Shown one piece after another: positions 19,890 through 31,310 of a stretch of 64,000 nucleotides of DNA. The stretch lies in the NCBI RefSeq assembly GCF_002111585.1, contig NZ_LUTP01000010.1:45474-109473 (forward strand), read 5' to 3'. Source of the DNA: Lonsdalea iberica. GTDB lineage: Bacteria > Pseudomonadota > Gammaproteobacteria > Enterobacterales > Enterobacteriaceae. A program made the translations under genes and the position numbers. Below the pieces are notes generated by a model. The model was given only the letters and a program-made list of their open reading frames with translations. It was not told the DNA's origin and did no database searches. Every line of letters begins with the position of its first letter. Position 1 is the first letter of the stretch.

Positions 19890-20840
19890 TTATAGCTGTG
19901 CGGCCAGTAGGTCTTCTAGCTTCTGCTGATCGGCGGCGAACAGACGTATCCCTTCCGCCAGTTTCTCTACCGCCATGGCGTCCTGATTGTGCAGCCAGCG
20001 GAATTCGGCTTCGGAGAGCGGCGAAGCCTGATAAAGCCCTTCCGTCGCCGGGCTGAGTTTGCGCTCCACCGGCGCACCGCTGTTCTTCAGTTGCTCCAGC
20101 AAATGCGGAGAAATGGTCAGCCGGTCGCAGCCCGCCAGCGCAAGCACCTGTTCAACTTTGCGGAAGCTGGCACCCATGATGACGGTCTCGTAGCGGTGCT
20201 GCTTATAGTAATCGTAGATGCGTTTGACGGACTGTACGCCCGGATCTTGTTCTGCCGAATAGTCCGCGTTAGGTTCACGAGCCTGATACCAGTCGTAGAT
20301 GCGGCCGACGAACGGCGAGATCAGATACACTCCCGCTTCCGCACAGGCCCGCGCCTGGGCAAACGAGAACAGCAGCGTCAGGTTGCAGTTAATTCCTTCC
20401 TTTTCCAGCGCTTCGGCTGCCTGAATCCCTTCCCAGGTCGCCGCCAGCTTGATCAGAATACGTGAACGGGGAATCTCTTTCTGTTCATACAGTCCAATCA
20501 GCTTGCGGGCCTTGGTGACGCACATACCCCGGTCGAATGACAGGCGCGCGTCTACCTCGGTGGAGATCCGCCCTGGAATGCTTTTCAGCACCTCGGCGCC
20601 AATGTTGACGGCCAACTGGTCGCTGGCGTTTATCAGCTGTGTTTCGCGCGATCCGCCCTGCTGGCGGGCATAGTCCAGCGCGTCGGTAAACAGCGACTGA
20701 TAGGAGGGCAGGCTGGCGGCTTTCAGGATCAGGGAAGGATTGGTGGTGGCATCCTGCGGCGCGAAATGCCGGATTGAGTCGATATCGCCGCTGTCAGCCA
20801 CCACGACGGTGAACTGTTTAAGGGCATCGAGTTGGTTCAT
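19890..20840 (-). CDS. talA: Transaldolase A
   Basis: Transaldolase moves a dihydroxyacetone unit between sugar phosphates in the pentose phosphate pathway. The 316-residue protein has [25 protein letters not shown] at the N-terminus, the Schiff-base lysine in [12 protein letters not shown], and [20 protein letters not shown]. The length and start match TalA rather than TalB. A much longer in-frame opening upstream was rejected since the family begins at [10 protein letters not shown], just after GGAGTCATGC. tktB, its usual E. coli neighbour, is not adjacent. Confidence 0.95.
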   Translation of the reverse strand: MNQLDALKQFTVVVADSGDIDSIRHFAPQDATTNPSLILKAASLPSYQSLFTDALDYARQQGGSRETQLINASDQLAVNIGAEVLKSIPGRISTEVDARLSFDRGMCVTKARKLIGLYEQKEIPRSRILIKLAATWEGIQAAEALEKEGINCNLTLLFSFAQARACAEAGVYLISPFVGRIYDWYQAREPNADYSAEQDPGVQSVKRIYDYYKQHRYETVIMGASFRKVEQVLALAGCDRLTISPHLLEQLKNSGAPVERKLSPATEGLYQASPLSEAEFRWLHNQDAMAVEKLAEGIRLFAADQQKLEDLLAAQL

Positions 20841-20975
20841 GCATGACTCCTGGGATAAGAAACGGATCGACGAAAACTCGGGTAGTAATGACATACCCTG
20901 CATCAGTACCGGACAGAATGACATGCGGTTTTTCTGATTACTGTGATGGAGGAAGACAATAGGGCAATTGATCGA

Positions 20976-20999
20976 CCCGATCGCAGAGACGCGATCGGG
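20976..20999 (-). terminator. Hairpin after yaiI
   Basis: Perfect 9-bp arms CCCGATCGC / GCGATCGGG with a 6-base loop lie just beyond the yaiI stop. No T-run follows, so this is a tentative terminator. Confidence 0.45.
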
Positions 21000-21010
21000 G
21001 GAAAAGGCGG

Positions 21011-21462
21011 TTAGCGGGATTGACGTTGCAGCCACTGGTCCAGCTGATTGGCGAACTGCTGGCGGTCGCGCTGGCTCAACGCGTTGGGGCCACCGGTCTG
21101 AATGCCGCTGGAACGCAGGGTATCCATGAAGTCGCGTAGCGTGAGTCGCTCGCGGATGGTGTCCGGCGTGTAACGCTCCCCGCGAGGGTTCAGCGCCTCA
21201 CCCTGTTTTTCCAGCACCTCGGAGGCCAGCGGGATATCGCTGGTGATCACTAAATCGCCGGGCGTGACGCGACGGACGATTTCGTTATCCGCAACGTCGA
21301 AGCCGGCGGCGACGCGCAGCGTGCGCAGGTGGGGGGATGTCGGCACTTTCAGCGGCTGATTGGCGACGAAGGTGACGGTGGTCGCCGTGCGTTCTGCCGC
21401 ACGATACAGGACTTCCTTGATCACAACCGGACACGCGTCGGCATCGACCCAGATAACGGCCA

Positions 21463-21463
<1 letters not shown>
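21011..21463 (-). CDS. yaiI: UPF0178 family protein YaiI
   Basis: This 150-residue protein has the UPF0178/DUF188 signature [25 protein letters not shown] and [11 protein letters not shown], a PIN-like fold family of unknown function. A longer in-frame opening lies antisense to no similarity and inside hemF, so the start at MAVIWVD was kept. Its ATG shares one base with the hemF stop (TGATG), which implies translational coupling with hemF. Confidence 0.93.
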
Positions 21464-22491
<1,028 letters not shown>

Positions 22492-22567
22492 TTACGGTTG
22501 CGTCTGACGGGAATCACGCGATAATCAGAACTTCCCTCATTTACTTACCGCTAATGGGTCGTTACCG

Positions 22568-22993
22568 ATGGACATCCGCATATTCAGGCAAGATGACTTT
22601 GAAGAAGTGATCACTCTTTGGGATCGTTGTGATCTCCTGCGCCCGTGGAACGATCCGGAAATGGATATCGAACGTAAGATGAACCATGACCCCGATCTGT
22701 TTCTGGTGGCGGAAGTCAGCGGAGAGATTGTCGGCTCAGTGATGGGCGGTTATGACGGTCACCGGGGGTCGGCCTACTATCTGGGCGTTCATCCCGACTT
22801 TCGCGGGCGCGGTATCGCCAATGCGCTGGTCAGTCGGCTGGAAAAGAAGCTGATTGCGCGCGGCTGTCCAAAAATCAACCTGATGGTGCGCGAAGATAAC
22901 GATGCGGTGATTGGCATGTACGAGAAGCTGGATTATCAAACCGCAGACTGCATCACGCTGGGCAAGCGCCTGATAGAAGATCAGGAGTATTAA
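22568..22993 (+). CDS. ypeA: GNAT acetyltransferase YpeA
   Basis: The 141-residue protein matches YpeA in length and sequence: [30 protein letters not shown] at the N-terminus and the acetyl-CoA loop [20 protein letters not shown]. The substrate is unknown. It is divergent from hemF and followed by yfeY and yfeX, part of the conserved hemF-ypeA-yfeY-yfeX neighbourhood of enterobacteria. Confidence 0.92.
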   Translation: MDIRIFRQDDFEEVITLWDRCDLLRPWNDPEMDIERKMNHDPDLFLVAEVSGEIVGSVMGGYDGHRGSAYYLGVHPDFRGRGIANALVSRLEKKLIARGCPKINLMVREDNDAVIGMYEKLDYQTADCITLGKRLIEDQEY

Positions 22994-23152
22994 CCGCGGG
23001 GTGATGTGCTGGCGCGACATGCATGCTATCCCCCACGAATACGACCTGACTGTCGTATACCCCCGCAACGATTTTTACGGCACTTTCTGCTCACAGAGGA
23101 CTCCAATAGCCATCTGCATGCAGGCAGGTGCCGTTTTTTTAAGGAGTTGGTT

Positions 23153-23743
23153 GTGATAACTGTTCGACCGCTATATTTGGCTCTTCCGCTGCTGCTGACC
23201 GGCTGCGGCACGCTGTCCCATTTTTCCATGTCCAGCCTGTCGCCAATGAACTGGTTCGGGTCTTCTTTAACGGTCTCAGACACGGGCGTCGGCGGCATCA
23301 CCGCGGGAACGTCGATGTCTGAAGCCGAGCTTGATCGCGCCTTGGACGGAAATTACCGGCTGCGCGGCGGAATGGCAACGCATAATGGTAAGTTGGTGGC
23401 GTTCTATGAAGCGCTGAAGGACGACCAGGTGAAAGTGACGATCAACGGTGAGCCTAAGCGTCACGTCAGTCAGGTGGATGTCATGGACACGTCGGCCGCC
23501 AGCGTCTGGGGCGTTAAAATCGGTGACGAATTCAGCTCGCTTTACAGCAAGGCGTTTGAGGCTTGCCGACTGGGACAGGGCGACAGCGCCCGCGACGTGG
23601 AATGTGTCGCGCCGCAAAGCAAGCATGTGAGCTATCTGTTCACCGGTAGCTGGAGCGGTCCGGACGGACTCATGCCGCCTGATGATATTCTGCAACGTTG
23701 GAAAGTCAGCAAAATCATCTGGCACGCTCAGCCGCGCAGCTGA
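23153..23743 (+). CDS. yfeY: RpoE-regulated lipoprotein YfeY
   Basis: This 196-residue protein has a lipoprotein signal ending LPLLLTGC with lipidation at about Cys15, and a domain of unknown function (DUF1131 type) with GVGGITAGTSMSEAELDRALDGNY. In E. coli the gene belongs to the sigma-E envelope stress regulon; no clear sigma-E promoter was seen here. The start is GTG at 23153 with AAGGAG seven bases before it. A longer in-frame opening from 23006 lacks a ribosome binding site. Confidence 0.87.
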   Translation: MITVRPLYLALPLLLTGCGTLSHFSMSSLSPMNWFGSSLTVSDTGVGGITAGTSMSEAELDRALDGNYRLRGGMATHNGKLVAFYEALKDDQVKVTINGEPKRHVSQVDVMDTSAASVWGVKIGDEFSSLYSKAFEACRLGQGDSARDVECVAPQSKHVSYLFTGSWSGPDGLMPPDDILQRWKVSKIIWHAQPRS

Positions 23744-23755
23744 TTCCCTCATCTG

Positions 23756-23782
23756 GCATGGGCGCAGCCGCCCGTGCTTTTT
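23756..23782 (+). terminator. Terminator of yfeY
   Basis: Arms GCATGGGCG / CGCCCGTGC (one wobble) with a CAGC loop are followed by TTTTT, 13 bases after the yfeY stop. Confidence 0.8.
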
Positions 23783-23979
23783 CTCATCTTTCACTGTATT
23801 TGCCGGTAATTCCCCGCACGACCTTCCCCTCTTTCTATCTCAGCCGCGTTGCGGCCTGGGAGACATTTTGCGTTGAAGCAAAGCAAAATGAGTATTGCAT
23901 CCGGTATCATAAGCGCGCTGGGTATTTTCGGATCAAGGTAGATGCCACAACACACTGAATAAAAAGAGGAATGAGAGTG

Positions 23980-24879
23980 ATGACACCAATTCAAAGCGGT
24001 ATTTTGCTGGAGCATCGCCGTTTTGCCATTTATATGGAAGCCAGTGTTCAGGGAGAATTTGATGCCATCCGGCAGGGATGCAAGAAATTTTGTCAGTCTC
24101 TGAATGAGTTACAACAGCAGTTCCCTGAGGCTGGTTTGGGCGCGACGCTCGCCTTTGGTCACGATGTATGGCGCGAGCTGGATTGTGACGGCAGCGCCGC
24201 CGAACTGAAGCCGTTTACACCGCTAGGGAAAGGGCTGGCGCCGGCGACGCAGCGAGATATGTTGATCCATATTCAGTCGCTACGTCACGACGTGAACTTC
24301 AGCCTGGCGCAGGCGGCGATGGTCGCCTTCGACAGCGCCATTCACGTCGAGGAAGAAACACATGGCTTCCGCTGGGTGGAAGATAGGGACCTGAGCGGCT
24401 TTGTCGACGGTACCGAAAATCCACAGGGCGAAGATCGCCATCGTGTCGCCATTATCCCCGACGGACAGCCGGGCGCGGGCGGCAGCTACGTTTTTGTACA
24501 GCGTTGGGAGCATAACCTGCGTCAGCTAGAGCGTATGAGTACGGAAAAACAGGAACAGATGATCGGTCGCACCAAGCAGGAGAACGAAGAGCTGCCGTCC
24601 GATCGGCGTCCGGCGACTTCTCACCTTAGTCGTGTCGATCTCAAAGAAGACGGCAACGGTCTGAAAATTTTGCGCCAGAGCCTGCCTTACGGGTCGGCCA
24701 GCGGTAAAAAAGGACTCTATTTCATGGCCTATTGCGCTCGCTTGCACAATATCGAACAGCAGTTGCTAAGTATGTTCGGCGACCGGGACGGAAAGCGGGA
24801 CGAGATGTTGCGCTTTACCCGCGCTGTGAGCGGGAGCTACTATTTCGCTCCATCGCTGACGTGGTTACAGGCGTTGTAA
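23980..24879 (+). CDS. yfeX: Dyp-type haem peroxidase YfeX
   Basis: This cytoplasmic haem protein of about 299 residues oxidises porphyrinogens and dyes with peroxide. It shows the Dyp signature [13 protein letters not shown] (catalytic Asp in GXXDG), [10 protein letters not shown] with the proximal histidine region, and the C-terminal [24 protein letters not shown]. The start is uncertain between 23971 and 23980, both ATG in frame; the second better matches the short N-terminus of E. coli YfeX. It is encoded between yfeY and cysM. Confidence 0.93.
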   Translation: MTPIQSGILLEHRRFAIYMEASVQGEFDAIRQGCKKFCQSLNELQQQFPEAGLGATLAFGHDVWRELDCDGSAAELKPFTPLGKGLAPATQRDMLIHIQSLRHDVNFSLAQAAMVAFDSAIHVEEETHGFRWVEDRDLSGFVDGTENPQGEDRHRVAIIPDGQPGAGGSYVFVQRWEHNLRQLERMSTEKQEQMIGRTKQENEELPSDRRPATSHLSRVDLKEDGNGLKILRQSLPYGSASGKKGLYFMAYCARLHNIEQQLLSMFGDRDGKRDEMLRFTRAVSGSYYFAPSLTWLQAL

Positions 24880-24924
24880 TTGCCGAAACGAGACGACCCC
24901 GATAGAGAAAGGTAGGCAGAGGAC

Positions 24925-25811
24925 GTGAAGACAGACGCGCTTGAACACTGCATCGGCAATACGCCGTTGGTGAAATTACAGCGATTGGCTCGCCACACGG
25001 ATAGCGAGATATGGGTCAAGCTGGAAGGACAGAACCCGGCGGGGTCGATTAAGGACCGCGCCGCTTATAGCATGATCTGTCAGGCGGAGCGGCGGGGGAC
25101 TATCGCCCCCGGCGACACGTTGATCGAAGCGACCAGCGGCAACACCGGCATCGCATTGGCGATGGTCGCGGCGTTGAAGGGATACCGCCTGCGGCTGCTG
25201 ATGCCGGAAAACATGAGTCTGGAACGTCAGGCCGCCATGCGTGCATACGGCGCGGAACTGCTGCTGGTGAGCCCGGATGAAGGAATGGAAGGCGCGCGAG
25301 ACATGGCGCGCCGTATGGCGCAAGCGGGCGAAGGTTATGTGCTTGACCAGTTCAACAACCCGGACAACGCGCACGCCCATTTCGTCGGCACCGGTCCTGA
25401 AATCTGGCGTCAAGCGGCGGGTCGCCTGACCCACTTTGTCTCCTGTATGGGCACCACCGGCACGATCACCGGCGTTAGCCGATATCTGAAAAGTCAGCGT
25501 GAGGCTGTCTGCACCGTCGGACTGCAACCACAGGCCGGCAGTCAGATCCCGGGGATCCGACGCTGGTCGCCGGGCTATACGCCGGGGATTTACGAGCCGT
25601 TGCTGGTCGACCGTGTTCTGGACGTTTCTCAGGAGGAGGCCGAATCCACTACGCGCTTGCTGGCGCAGCAGGAAGGTCTGTTATGCGGCGTGAGTTCAGG
25701 CGGTGCCGTGGCGGGCGCCTGAAGATCGCCGCCGCTGAACCGGGAAGCCATATCGTCGCGATTGTGTGCGATCGCGGCGATCGTTATCTCTCGACCGGCA
25801 TCTTCAACTGA
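24925..25811 (+). pseudogene. cysM: Cysteine synthase B, one-base frameshift near the 3' end
   Basis: CysM makes cysteine from O-acetylserine and sulfide or thiosulfate with PLP. The Schiff-base lysine in NPAGSIKDRAAYSM, the PLP-phosphate loop [11 protein letters not shown] and LLCGVSSGGAVAGA are intact. The frame then stops at a TGA, but in the next frame the normal C-terminus follows (LKIAAAEPG to VCDRGDRYLSTGIFN). Reading CCC instead of CC at 25718-25719 joins them into 295 residues, the usual size. The lesion may be an assembly error; if real, about 30 C-terminal residues are lost. The cysPTWA genes that precede cysM in E. coli are not here. Confidence 0.88.
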
Positions 25812-25829
25812 CCGCCGTTTCTCCTTCGG

Positions 25830-27806
25830 CTATTCCCTTTCCAACGCGTAGATAGGCTGCATGTTGGCGGCGCGCCGGGCAGGGAAGAAGCCGAAAATCA
25901 CGCCGATTAGGCTGGAGCAGACGAACGCAGCGACGATAGAGGCGGGCGAATACACGAGAGAGAAGCTGGTGACCAGCAGGCCGAATATCCAGCCGCCCAG
26001 CATCGAGGTTGCGACGCCCAGCAGCCCGCCGCACAGGCAAACCAGCACCGCTTCAATCAGGAATTGCTGCATAATATCGCTGGTACGCCCCCCCACCGCC
26101 ATCCGTACGCCGATTTCACGCGTCCGCTCCGTGACTGAAACCAACATGATATTCATCACGCCAATCCCGCCGACGATCAGTGAAATCACCGCAATCAACG
26201 ACACCAGCAGCGTCAGGGTGGCGCTGGTTTGCTGGATGGTTTGCCGGATGCTGTCGGTGTTCATCACGAAGAAGTCCTTGTTGCCGTGCTGGCGCGTCAG
26301 TACTTCCGTGATGCCCTGCTCTGCCACGCCCAGATCGATATTGTCTTTGACGCGAACCGTGATGCTGCGCAGATAGGACTGTCCGACCAGTCGCCACATC
26401 GCGGTCGTGTAAGGGACCCAGACATTCAGGTTTTCATCACTTCCGAAGCCACTCTGTTGGCGGGTCGCTACGCCAATTATCCGGCACGGCAGCGTGCCGA
26501 GCAGAATGACCTGCCCCAGAGGATTTTCCCCATGAGGGAACAGCTTATCGCGCGTGTTCTGATCGATAACGACTTCTTGCGCCAGGGTGTCGATACTGCG
26601 AGAGGGAAAGGCTACCCCTTCCGAGAGGGTATAGCCGCGCACGGTAAAAAACTGTTCGCCGACGCCGTTCACGCTGGAGGAGACCGACACATTGCGATAG
26701 CGCAGCGTTACGCTGGTGGAGAGCAGGGGAGTGATGCTGTGGACGTAAGGCTGTTCCGAAAGCGGTTTGATGTCGCTGGCCCTGAGCGTTTGGATCGCGC
26801 CTGACCGCATATCGCCAAAGTCTTTGCCGGGAAAAATTTCTAGCGTGCTGGTCCCCATCGCGTTGATGCTATCCAGAACCTGCTGCTGAGTGCCTTTCCC
26901 CAGCGCCACGACAGACACCACTGACGCGATGCCGATGATAATGCCCAGCATGGTCAGAAAAGTACGCATTCTCTGGGCGTTCATTGCACGCAGCGCCATT
27001 TTAAACGCGTTGGTAAAGCGGTCACACCATTGGGACATCGTGGGGCTGGCGGACAAAACGGGGCCTTGAGCCACGGTCACAGGCGGGAGAGTGGAAGGAA
27101 AGGCATCGCCTGGAGCGGCGTCATGATGGTGATCGCCGATGATTTCACCGTCACGGATCTCAATGATGCGCTCCGCCTGCCGTGCCACCTGCATATCGTG
27201 TGTAACGATGATGATGGTCTGCCCCTGCCGGTGCAGCTCTTTCAGGATCGCCAGCACTTCATTTCCACTGGTGCTATCAAGCGCGCCGGTGGGTTCATCG
27301 GCCAGAATGACGTTGCCGCCGTTCATTAAGGCGCGGGCAATGCTGACGCGCTGCTGCTGTCCACCGGAAAGCTGGTTAGGCGAGTAGTTCAGACGTTCTT
27401 CCAACCCCAGTCGGGTCAGCAGCGCGAGTGAGCGTTGCTGGCGCTCATGGCGTGCTTTACCGGCATAGATGGCCGGGATCTCCACGTTGTCTTGTACCGT
27501 CAGGTCACTCAGCAGATGATAACGCTGAAAAATAAAGCCGAAGTGTTCCCGCCTCAGCGCGGCCAGACTGTCGTTATCCAGCGTCAGCGTGGAGGTTCCG
27601 GCCACCAGGTAGTCACCCTCACTGGGTTTGTCCAGACAGCCGAGGATGTTCATCAGGGTGGATTTTCCCGAGCCTGATGCCCCGACGATGGCGACCATCT
27701 CACCCGATTGGATCGTCAGATTGATGTCTTTTAGAACGTCGACGGTCTTCTCTCCGTTGGCGAAACGGCGAAAGACATGGCGCAGGTGCAACAGCGGTGT
27801 CGTCAT
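25830..27806 (-). CDS. macB: Macrolide/enterotoxin export ABC transporter MacB
   Basis: MacB is the inner-membrane ATPase/permease of the MacAB-TolC tripartite pump. The 658-residue protein has an N-terminal ATPase domain (Walker [10 protein letters not shown] near residue 42, signature [12 protein letters not shown], Walker [11 protein letters not shown]), a first membrane helix near residue 285, a large periplasmic domain, and three C-terminal helices ending in a FtsX-type domain. It follows macA by three bases, so the two are co-transcribed. Substrates may include macrolides, peptides or lipids; sequence cannot say. Confidence 0.96.
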   Translation of the reverse strand: MTTPLLHLRHVFRRFANGEKTVDVLKDINLTIQSGEMVAIVGASGSGKSTLMNILGCLDKPSEGDYLVAGTSTLTLDNDSLAALRREHFGFIFQRYHLLSDLTVQDNVEIPAIYAGKARHERQQRSLALLTRLGLEERLNYSPNQLSGGQQQRVSIARALMNGGNVILADEPTGALDSTSGNEVLAILKELHRQGQTIIIVTHDMQVARQAERIIEIRDGEIIGDHHHDAAPGDAFPSTLPPVTVAQGPVLSASPTMSQWCDRFTNAFKMALRAMNAQRMRTFLTMLGIIIGIASVVSVVALGKGTQQQVLDSINAMGTSTLEIFPGKDFGDMRSGAIQTLRASDIKPLSEQPYVHSITPLLSTSVTLRYRNVSVSSSVNGVGEQFFTVRGYTLSEGVAFPSRSIDTLAQEVVIDQNTRDKLFPHGENPLGQVILLGTLPCRIIGVATRQQSGFGSDENLNVWVPYTTAMWRLVGQSYLRSITVRVKDNIDLGVAEQGITEVLTRQHGNKDFFVMNTDSIRQTIQQTSATLTLLVSLIAVISLIVGGIGVMNIMLVSVTERTREIGVRMAVGGRTSDIMQQFLIEAVLVCLCGGLLGVATSMLGGWIFGLLVTSFSLVYSPASIVAAFVCSSLIGVIFGFFPARRAANMQPIYALERE

Positions 27807-27809
27807 GGC

Positions 27810-29009
27810 TTAGAATCCCATCGGCGGTCTGCCCGGACGGCTGACGGTCGTGCCGACCTGTTGGCTGACAATCACTTGTTCGCCGGCGTTGACGCCGGAG
27901 GTGAGCTGGACGAAGACGTTGTCGCTGATGCCTGTCGTCACCAGCCGCGACTGGATGTCTCCTTTGGCGTCGACCACCTGTACGGATGTCTTCCCGTTGT
28001 CGTTATGCAGCGCGGTCATTGGGACAACCAACGCATTCTTAACAGTATCCAACAGGATGTAGACCTGTGCCGTCATCGAGATTCGCAGGGTTTCTTCGGG
28101 GTTGTCGACATCGAACAGACCGTTGTAGTACACCGCCGTGGTGGTGGACGTCGAGCTGCTACTGCTGCTGGCGCTGCTGCTGGTAGACGAGGTATCGGAG
28201 CTTAGCGATTCTGGCGCCGGTTCGATAGCGCGTAACGTGGCCTGATAGCGTTTATCCGGATCGCCGAGAATGGTGAACCAGACCGACATGCCGGGCTTGA
28301 CCTTGATGACATCCGCCTCGGAGATCTGAGCTTCGATCGTCATGGTCTTCAGGTTCGCCACTTTCGTAATGGTGGGCGTGCTCTGCGCTGCATTCACCGT
28401 TTGTCCCTCTTCGACCGGGATGGCGACGATGGTGCCGTCTATGGGAGAGAGGATGCGGGTATAGCCTAAATTGACTTGCGCAGTGCTAACGGCAATCTGA
28501 GCCTGGATGATTTGCGCGTCCAGCGCGGCGATCTCGGCCTGTGTCGCGTCCAGGGTCGCTTTGGCGCTGTCATAATCCGCTTGTGCGCCGACGCCTTTCC
28601 GCATCAGCATTTCCTGACGCTGCCAGCCGATCTGATTATTTTTCAGCACCGCCAGTTTGGCCGCACGCTGTGCCTGCACGTTTTTCAGCGCAGCCTGGCT
28701 ATCTTTGAATGCGTTCTGCTGAGTCAGGTCGTCAATTTCAGCCAGTAACTGGCCTTTGGTGACCTTGTCGCCCAATGAGATCGGCAGCGTCTTGATTTGC
28801 CCTGAGGCCTGTGCCCCCACGCTGACCAGCTTTTGTGCTTCAATCGTGCCGTCGGCCAGCACGGTTTTTTCCAGATCCCGAATGGCGACAGGGGTAGTAA
28901 TATAGTTAACTTTGCTTTCTGGACGCAGCAAATAAAGCGAGAGTAGGGCAAGAAGAATAGCAAACAGTATAATTAAAATTAAGCGGGCGGGCCGTAAACG
29001 GAATTTCAT
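27810..29009 (-). CDS. macA: Periplasmic adaptor MacA
   Basis: MacA links MacB to TolC. The 399-residue protein has one N-terminal membrane anchor (LILIILFAILLALLSLYLL), a biotinyl-lipoyl-like domain (SPIDGTIVAIPVEEGQTVNA), an alpha-helical hairpin rich in Ala/Gln, and HlyD-type beta-barrel domains. A low-complexity Ser/Thr stretch (about 18 residues, near 28145-28200) precedes TAVYYNGLFDV; E. coli has a shorter Ser tract here. The start was set at MKFRLRPARL because the in-frame upstream ATG has no family support. It is divergent from a two-component regulator. Confidence 0.94.
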   Translation of the reverse strand: MKFRLRPARLILIILFAILLALLSLYLLRPESKVNYITTPVAIRDLEKTVLADGTIEAQKLVSVGAQASGQIKTLPISLGDKVTKGQLLAEIDDLTQQNAFKDSQAALKNVQAQRAAKLAVLKNNQIGWQRQEMLMRKGVGAQADYDSAKATLDATQAEIAALDAQIIQAQIAVSTAQVNLGYTRILSPIDGTIVAIPVEEGQTVNAAQSTPTITKVANLKTMTIEAQISEADVIKVKPGMSVWFTILGDPDKRYQATLRAIEPAPESLSSDTSSTSSSASSSSSSTSTTTAVYYNGLFDVDNPEETLRISMTAQVYILLDTVKNALVVPMTALHNDNGKTSVQVVDAKGDIQSRLVTTGISDNVFVQLTSGVNAGEQVIVSQQVGTTVSRPGRPPMGF

Positions 29010-29113
29010 CAAAACTTCAGTGTCCTTAGTAAGGCCGAAGACATAAAGCATAGTAGAGACATCAATTTACTCTATTTATCGAAAGCCCCGCGTAATAATT
29101 GTCTAAATAGAAA

Positions 29114-29129
29114 GTAAGTAATCTGTAAA
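29114..29129 (+). promoter_or_regulatory. Possible CpxR-type direct repeat in the macA / regulator gap
   Basis: GTAAG and GTAAA separated by six bases resemble the CpxR consensus GTAAA-N5-GTAAA, allowing one extra base. It lies between the divergent macA and the response-regulator gene, whose product resembles CpxR. This is a weak match and needs binding data. Confidence 0.3.
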
Positions 29130-29193
29130 TACAGCTGCGTAAGATATTGGCACGCTTAAGAATAAGTTTCATTCGAACATACGGGAACAAAAG

Positions 29194-29874
29194 ATGAAAA
29201 TTTTACTGGTAGATGATGATGCCGAGCTGGGAAGTATGCTGTGCGAATACCTGACGGCCGAAGGGTTCAATGCTGAACAGGTTCTGACCGGTCAAGAAGG
29301 TGTTGACGGGGCTATGTCCAATCAGTACACCGCCATGATTCTGGACATCATGCTGCCGGACATGAGTGGGATCGATGTATTGCGTCAGGTCAGGCGGAGC
29401 CAACAGTTGCCGATCATCATGCTGACGGCGAAGGGCGACAACATCGATCGCGTTATCGGCCTGGAAATGGGCGCGGATGATTATGTTCCCAAACCCTGCT
29501 ACCCCCGGGAATTGGTGGCTCGACTACGCGCGGTATTGCGTCGTTACGAAGATAAACCGGAAAAGACCAGTGAGTCGGGGATGGTTACGTATGGCGAACT
29601 GATGCTAAATACCTCTACTCGCAACAGCGAATGGCGCGGCGAATCGTTCGATCTCACGGCTTCCGAGTTTAATCTGCTTGAGCTGTTGATGCGCTCACCT
29701 GACCGGGTGGTGACGAAAGATGAGTTGTCGGAGAAATGCCTGGGGCGCCGACGCGAAGCGTACGATCGCAGCGTAGACGTTCACATCAGCAATATTCGGC
29801 AGAAACTGAGCGCGTTGGAAGGCAGCAAATTGACCATAGAGACCGTGCGCAGCGTCGGCTACCGGATCCGATAA
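29194..29874 (+). CDS. OmpR/CpxR-type response regulator
   Basis: This 226-residue protein has a receiver domain (residues 1-115) with the phosphoacceptor Asp in ILDIMLPDMSG, the acidic pair DDD near residue 8 and the switch Lys in VPKPCYPRELVARL. A winged-helix DNA-binding domain (about 130-226) follows, ending ETVRSVGYRIR. It is closest in appearance to CpxR, but the position beside macAB rather than cpxP argues for a paralogue. The stop overlaps the kinase start (TAATG). Likely regulator of the divergent macAB, by location. Confidence 0.92.
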   Translation: MKILLVDDDAELGSMLCEYLTAEGFNAEQVLTGQEGVDGAMSNQYTAMILDIMLPDMSGIDVLRQVRRSQQLPIIMLTAKGDNIDRVIGLEMGADDYVPKPCYPRELVARLRAVLRRYEDKPEKTSESGMVTYGELMLNTSTRNSEWRGESFDLTASEFNLLELLMRSPDRVVTKDELSEKCLGRRREAYDRSVDVHISNIRQKLSALEGSKLTIETVRSVGYRIR

Positions 29875-31238
29875 TGATGCAGGGAAGACTTTTCTGGAAG
29901 ATCCTGGTCGGTCTATGGCTGACGTTGATCGTGATCTCGCAATTACTGTGGGTGGGCATATCCTTTTATGGCGATCGCGATGTTCCTCCTGAAATCAAGC
30001 TGGGGCGGCACGTCATTTCATTACAGATGACGCTGGCATCTCAGGCTTTGCAGCGCGGCGGGCTCTCCGCGCTGGATGAGGAGATGTCGAGCTGGCCTGA
30101 AAGTGAACGGCACTATCTTACGGTCTCCACGCAGAATACGTCGGATACCCTACCGCCGCAGGATGACGATGGTGAACCGCTGCTGCCTGACGATATGGTC
30201 GAAGGCAATAACCCTGCCAGACCTGTACAGCAGGTCACCGGTCCGGATGACGAACATTATCTGCTGCGATTCGATATCGATAAGTTAAGACAAGAGTTCC
30301 GGTTTGGGCCTCCGGCATTGCAGCGATTTTTGCACATTCCCGGTCCTATCCTGTGGATCGGCGCCATCAGTGGGCTGTTGTTCAGCGCGATGATGGCCTG
30401 GAACCTTGCCCGGCCGCTCAACCAACTGCGGGCGGCATTTGGTCAGGTCGCGCAAGGCAATCTTTCCGTAAGGCTGCCGTCGGCGATGCGTCGACGTCAT
30501 GATGAGATCAGCGATGTGGCGCGAGACTTCGACTCGATGGTGGAGCGCCTGGATGTGCTGGTCAGCGCGCGTGAGGAACTGCTGCACGATGTTTCTCATG
30601 AACTCCGATCGCCGCTGGCACGTCTGCAGTTAGCCATAGGGTTGGCCCGGCAAAACGACAGTCATGTGGAAAGCTGCTTACAGCGCATTGAGCGCGAGGC
30701 GGAGCGGATGGACAAGATGATAGGCGAGCTGCTGACCTTGTCGCGCACCGATAACGCGGAGATTAACCAGGAGATCAACGAGGAGTATTTCGACCTGCTG
30801 GGGCTGGTGAACGCGGTGGTCAATGATGCCAGGTACGAAGCGCAGGTGCCGGGTGTTGAGATCAATCTCAACGCCGGTGACTACGAAGACTACACTCTCA
30901 AGGGCGTATCGGAGCTGATGCGGCGCGCGCTGGATAACATTATCAGAAACGCGCTCCGCTTTTCTGGCATGGGGCAGGAGGTCACCGTGACGTTGAGGAA
31001 AAGCGAACGCGAGTGGGTTATCGACGTCTCGGATAACGGTCCCGGAGTCGAAAAGAGTAAACTTTCCAGTATATTCGACCCGTTTATACGTATCGATTCT
31101 CCCCAATCCGGCAAAGGTTATGGACTGGGGCTGGCCATTGCTCGCAAAGCCGTGCTGGCTCACGGCGGACGTATTGAAGCGATGAATCAGGAACCCCGAG
31201 GGTTACTGATTCGCATCAGCCTGCCACGCTGGCAATAG
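29874..31238 (+). CDS. CpxA-like sensor histidine kinase
   Basis: This 454-residue membrane kinase has an N-terminal helix (about 8-30), a periplasmic domain of roughly 130 residues with an acidic DDDGEPLLPDD stretch, a second helix (about 157-180), a HAMP domain, the H-box HDVSHELRSPLARLQ with His242, the N-box DNIIRNALRF, and G boxes DNGPGVE and GYGLGLAIARKAV. Start codons overlap the regulator stop. An in-frame upstream extension inside the regulator gene was rejected. The signal is unknown; the neighbouring pump suggests an envelope stress or antimicrobial cue. Confidence 0.92.
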   Translation: MMQGRLFWKILVGLWLTLIVISQLLWVGISFYGDRDVPPEIKLGRHVISLQMTLASQALQRGGLSALDEEMSSWPESERHYLTVSTQNTSDTLPPQDDDGEPLLPDDMVEGNNPARPVQQVTGPDDEHYLLRFDIDKLRQEFRFGPPALQRFLHIPGPILWIGAISGLLFSAMMAWNLARPLNQLRAAFGQVAQGNLSVRLPSAMRRRHDEISDVARDFDSMVERLDVLVSAREELLHDVSHELRSPLARLQLAIGLARQNDSHVESCLQRIEREAERMDKMIGELLTLSRTDNAEINQEINEEYFDLLGLVNAVVNDARYEAQVPGVEINLNAGDYEDYTLKGVSELMRRALDNIIRNALRFSGMGQEVTVTLRKSEREWVIDVSDNGPGVEKSKLSSIFDPFIRIDSPQSGKGYGLGLAIARKAVLAHGGRIEAMNQEPRGLLIRISLPRWQ

Positions 31239-31280
31239 GGCGCTCTGCCCCTCTCCGAGGCATTTCGCCGCCGGTATGGC

Positions 31281-31310
31281 AATAGGCCCTCCGTTCTTGG
31301 GGGGCCTATT
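31281..31310 (+). terminator. Terminator of the two-component operon
   Basis: Arms AATAGGCCC / GGGCCTATT with an interior loop sit 42 bases after the kinase stop, followed by TCTCCCTGT. The T-run is weak. Confidence 0.6.
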
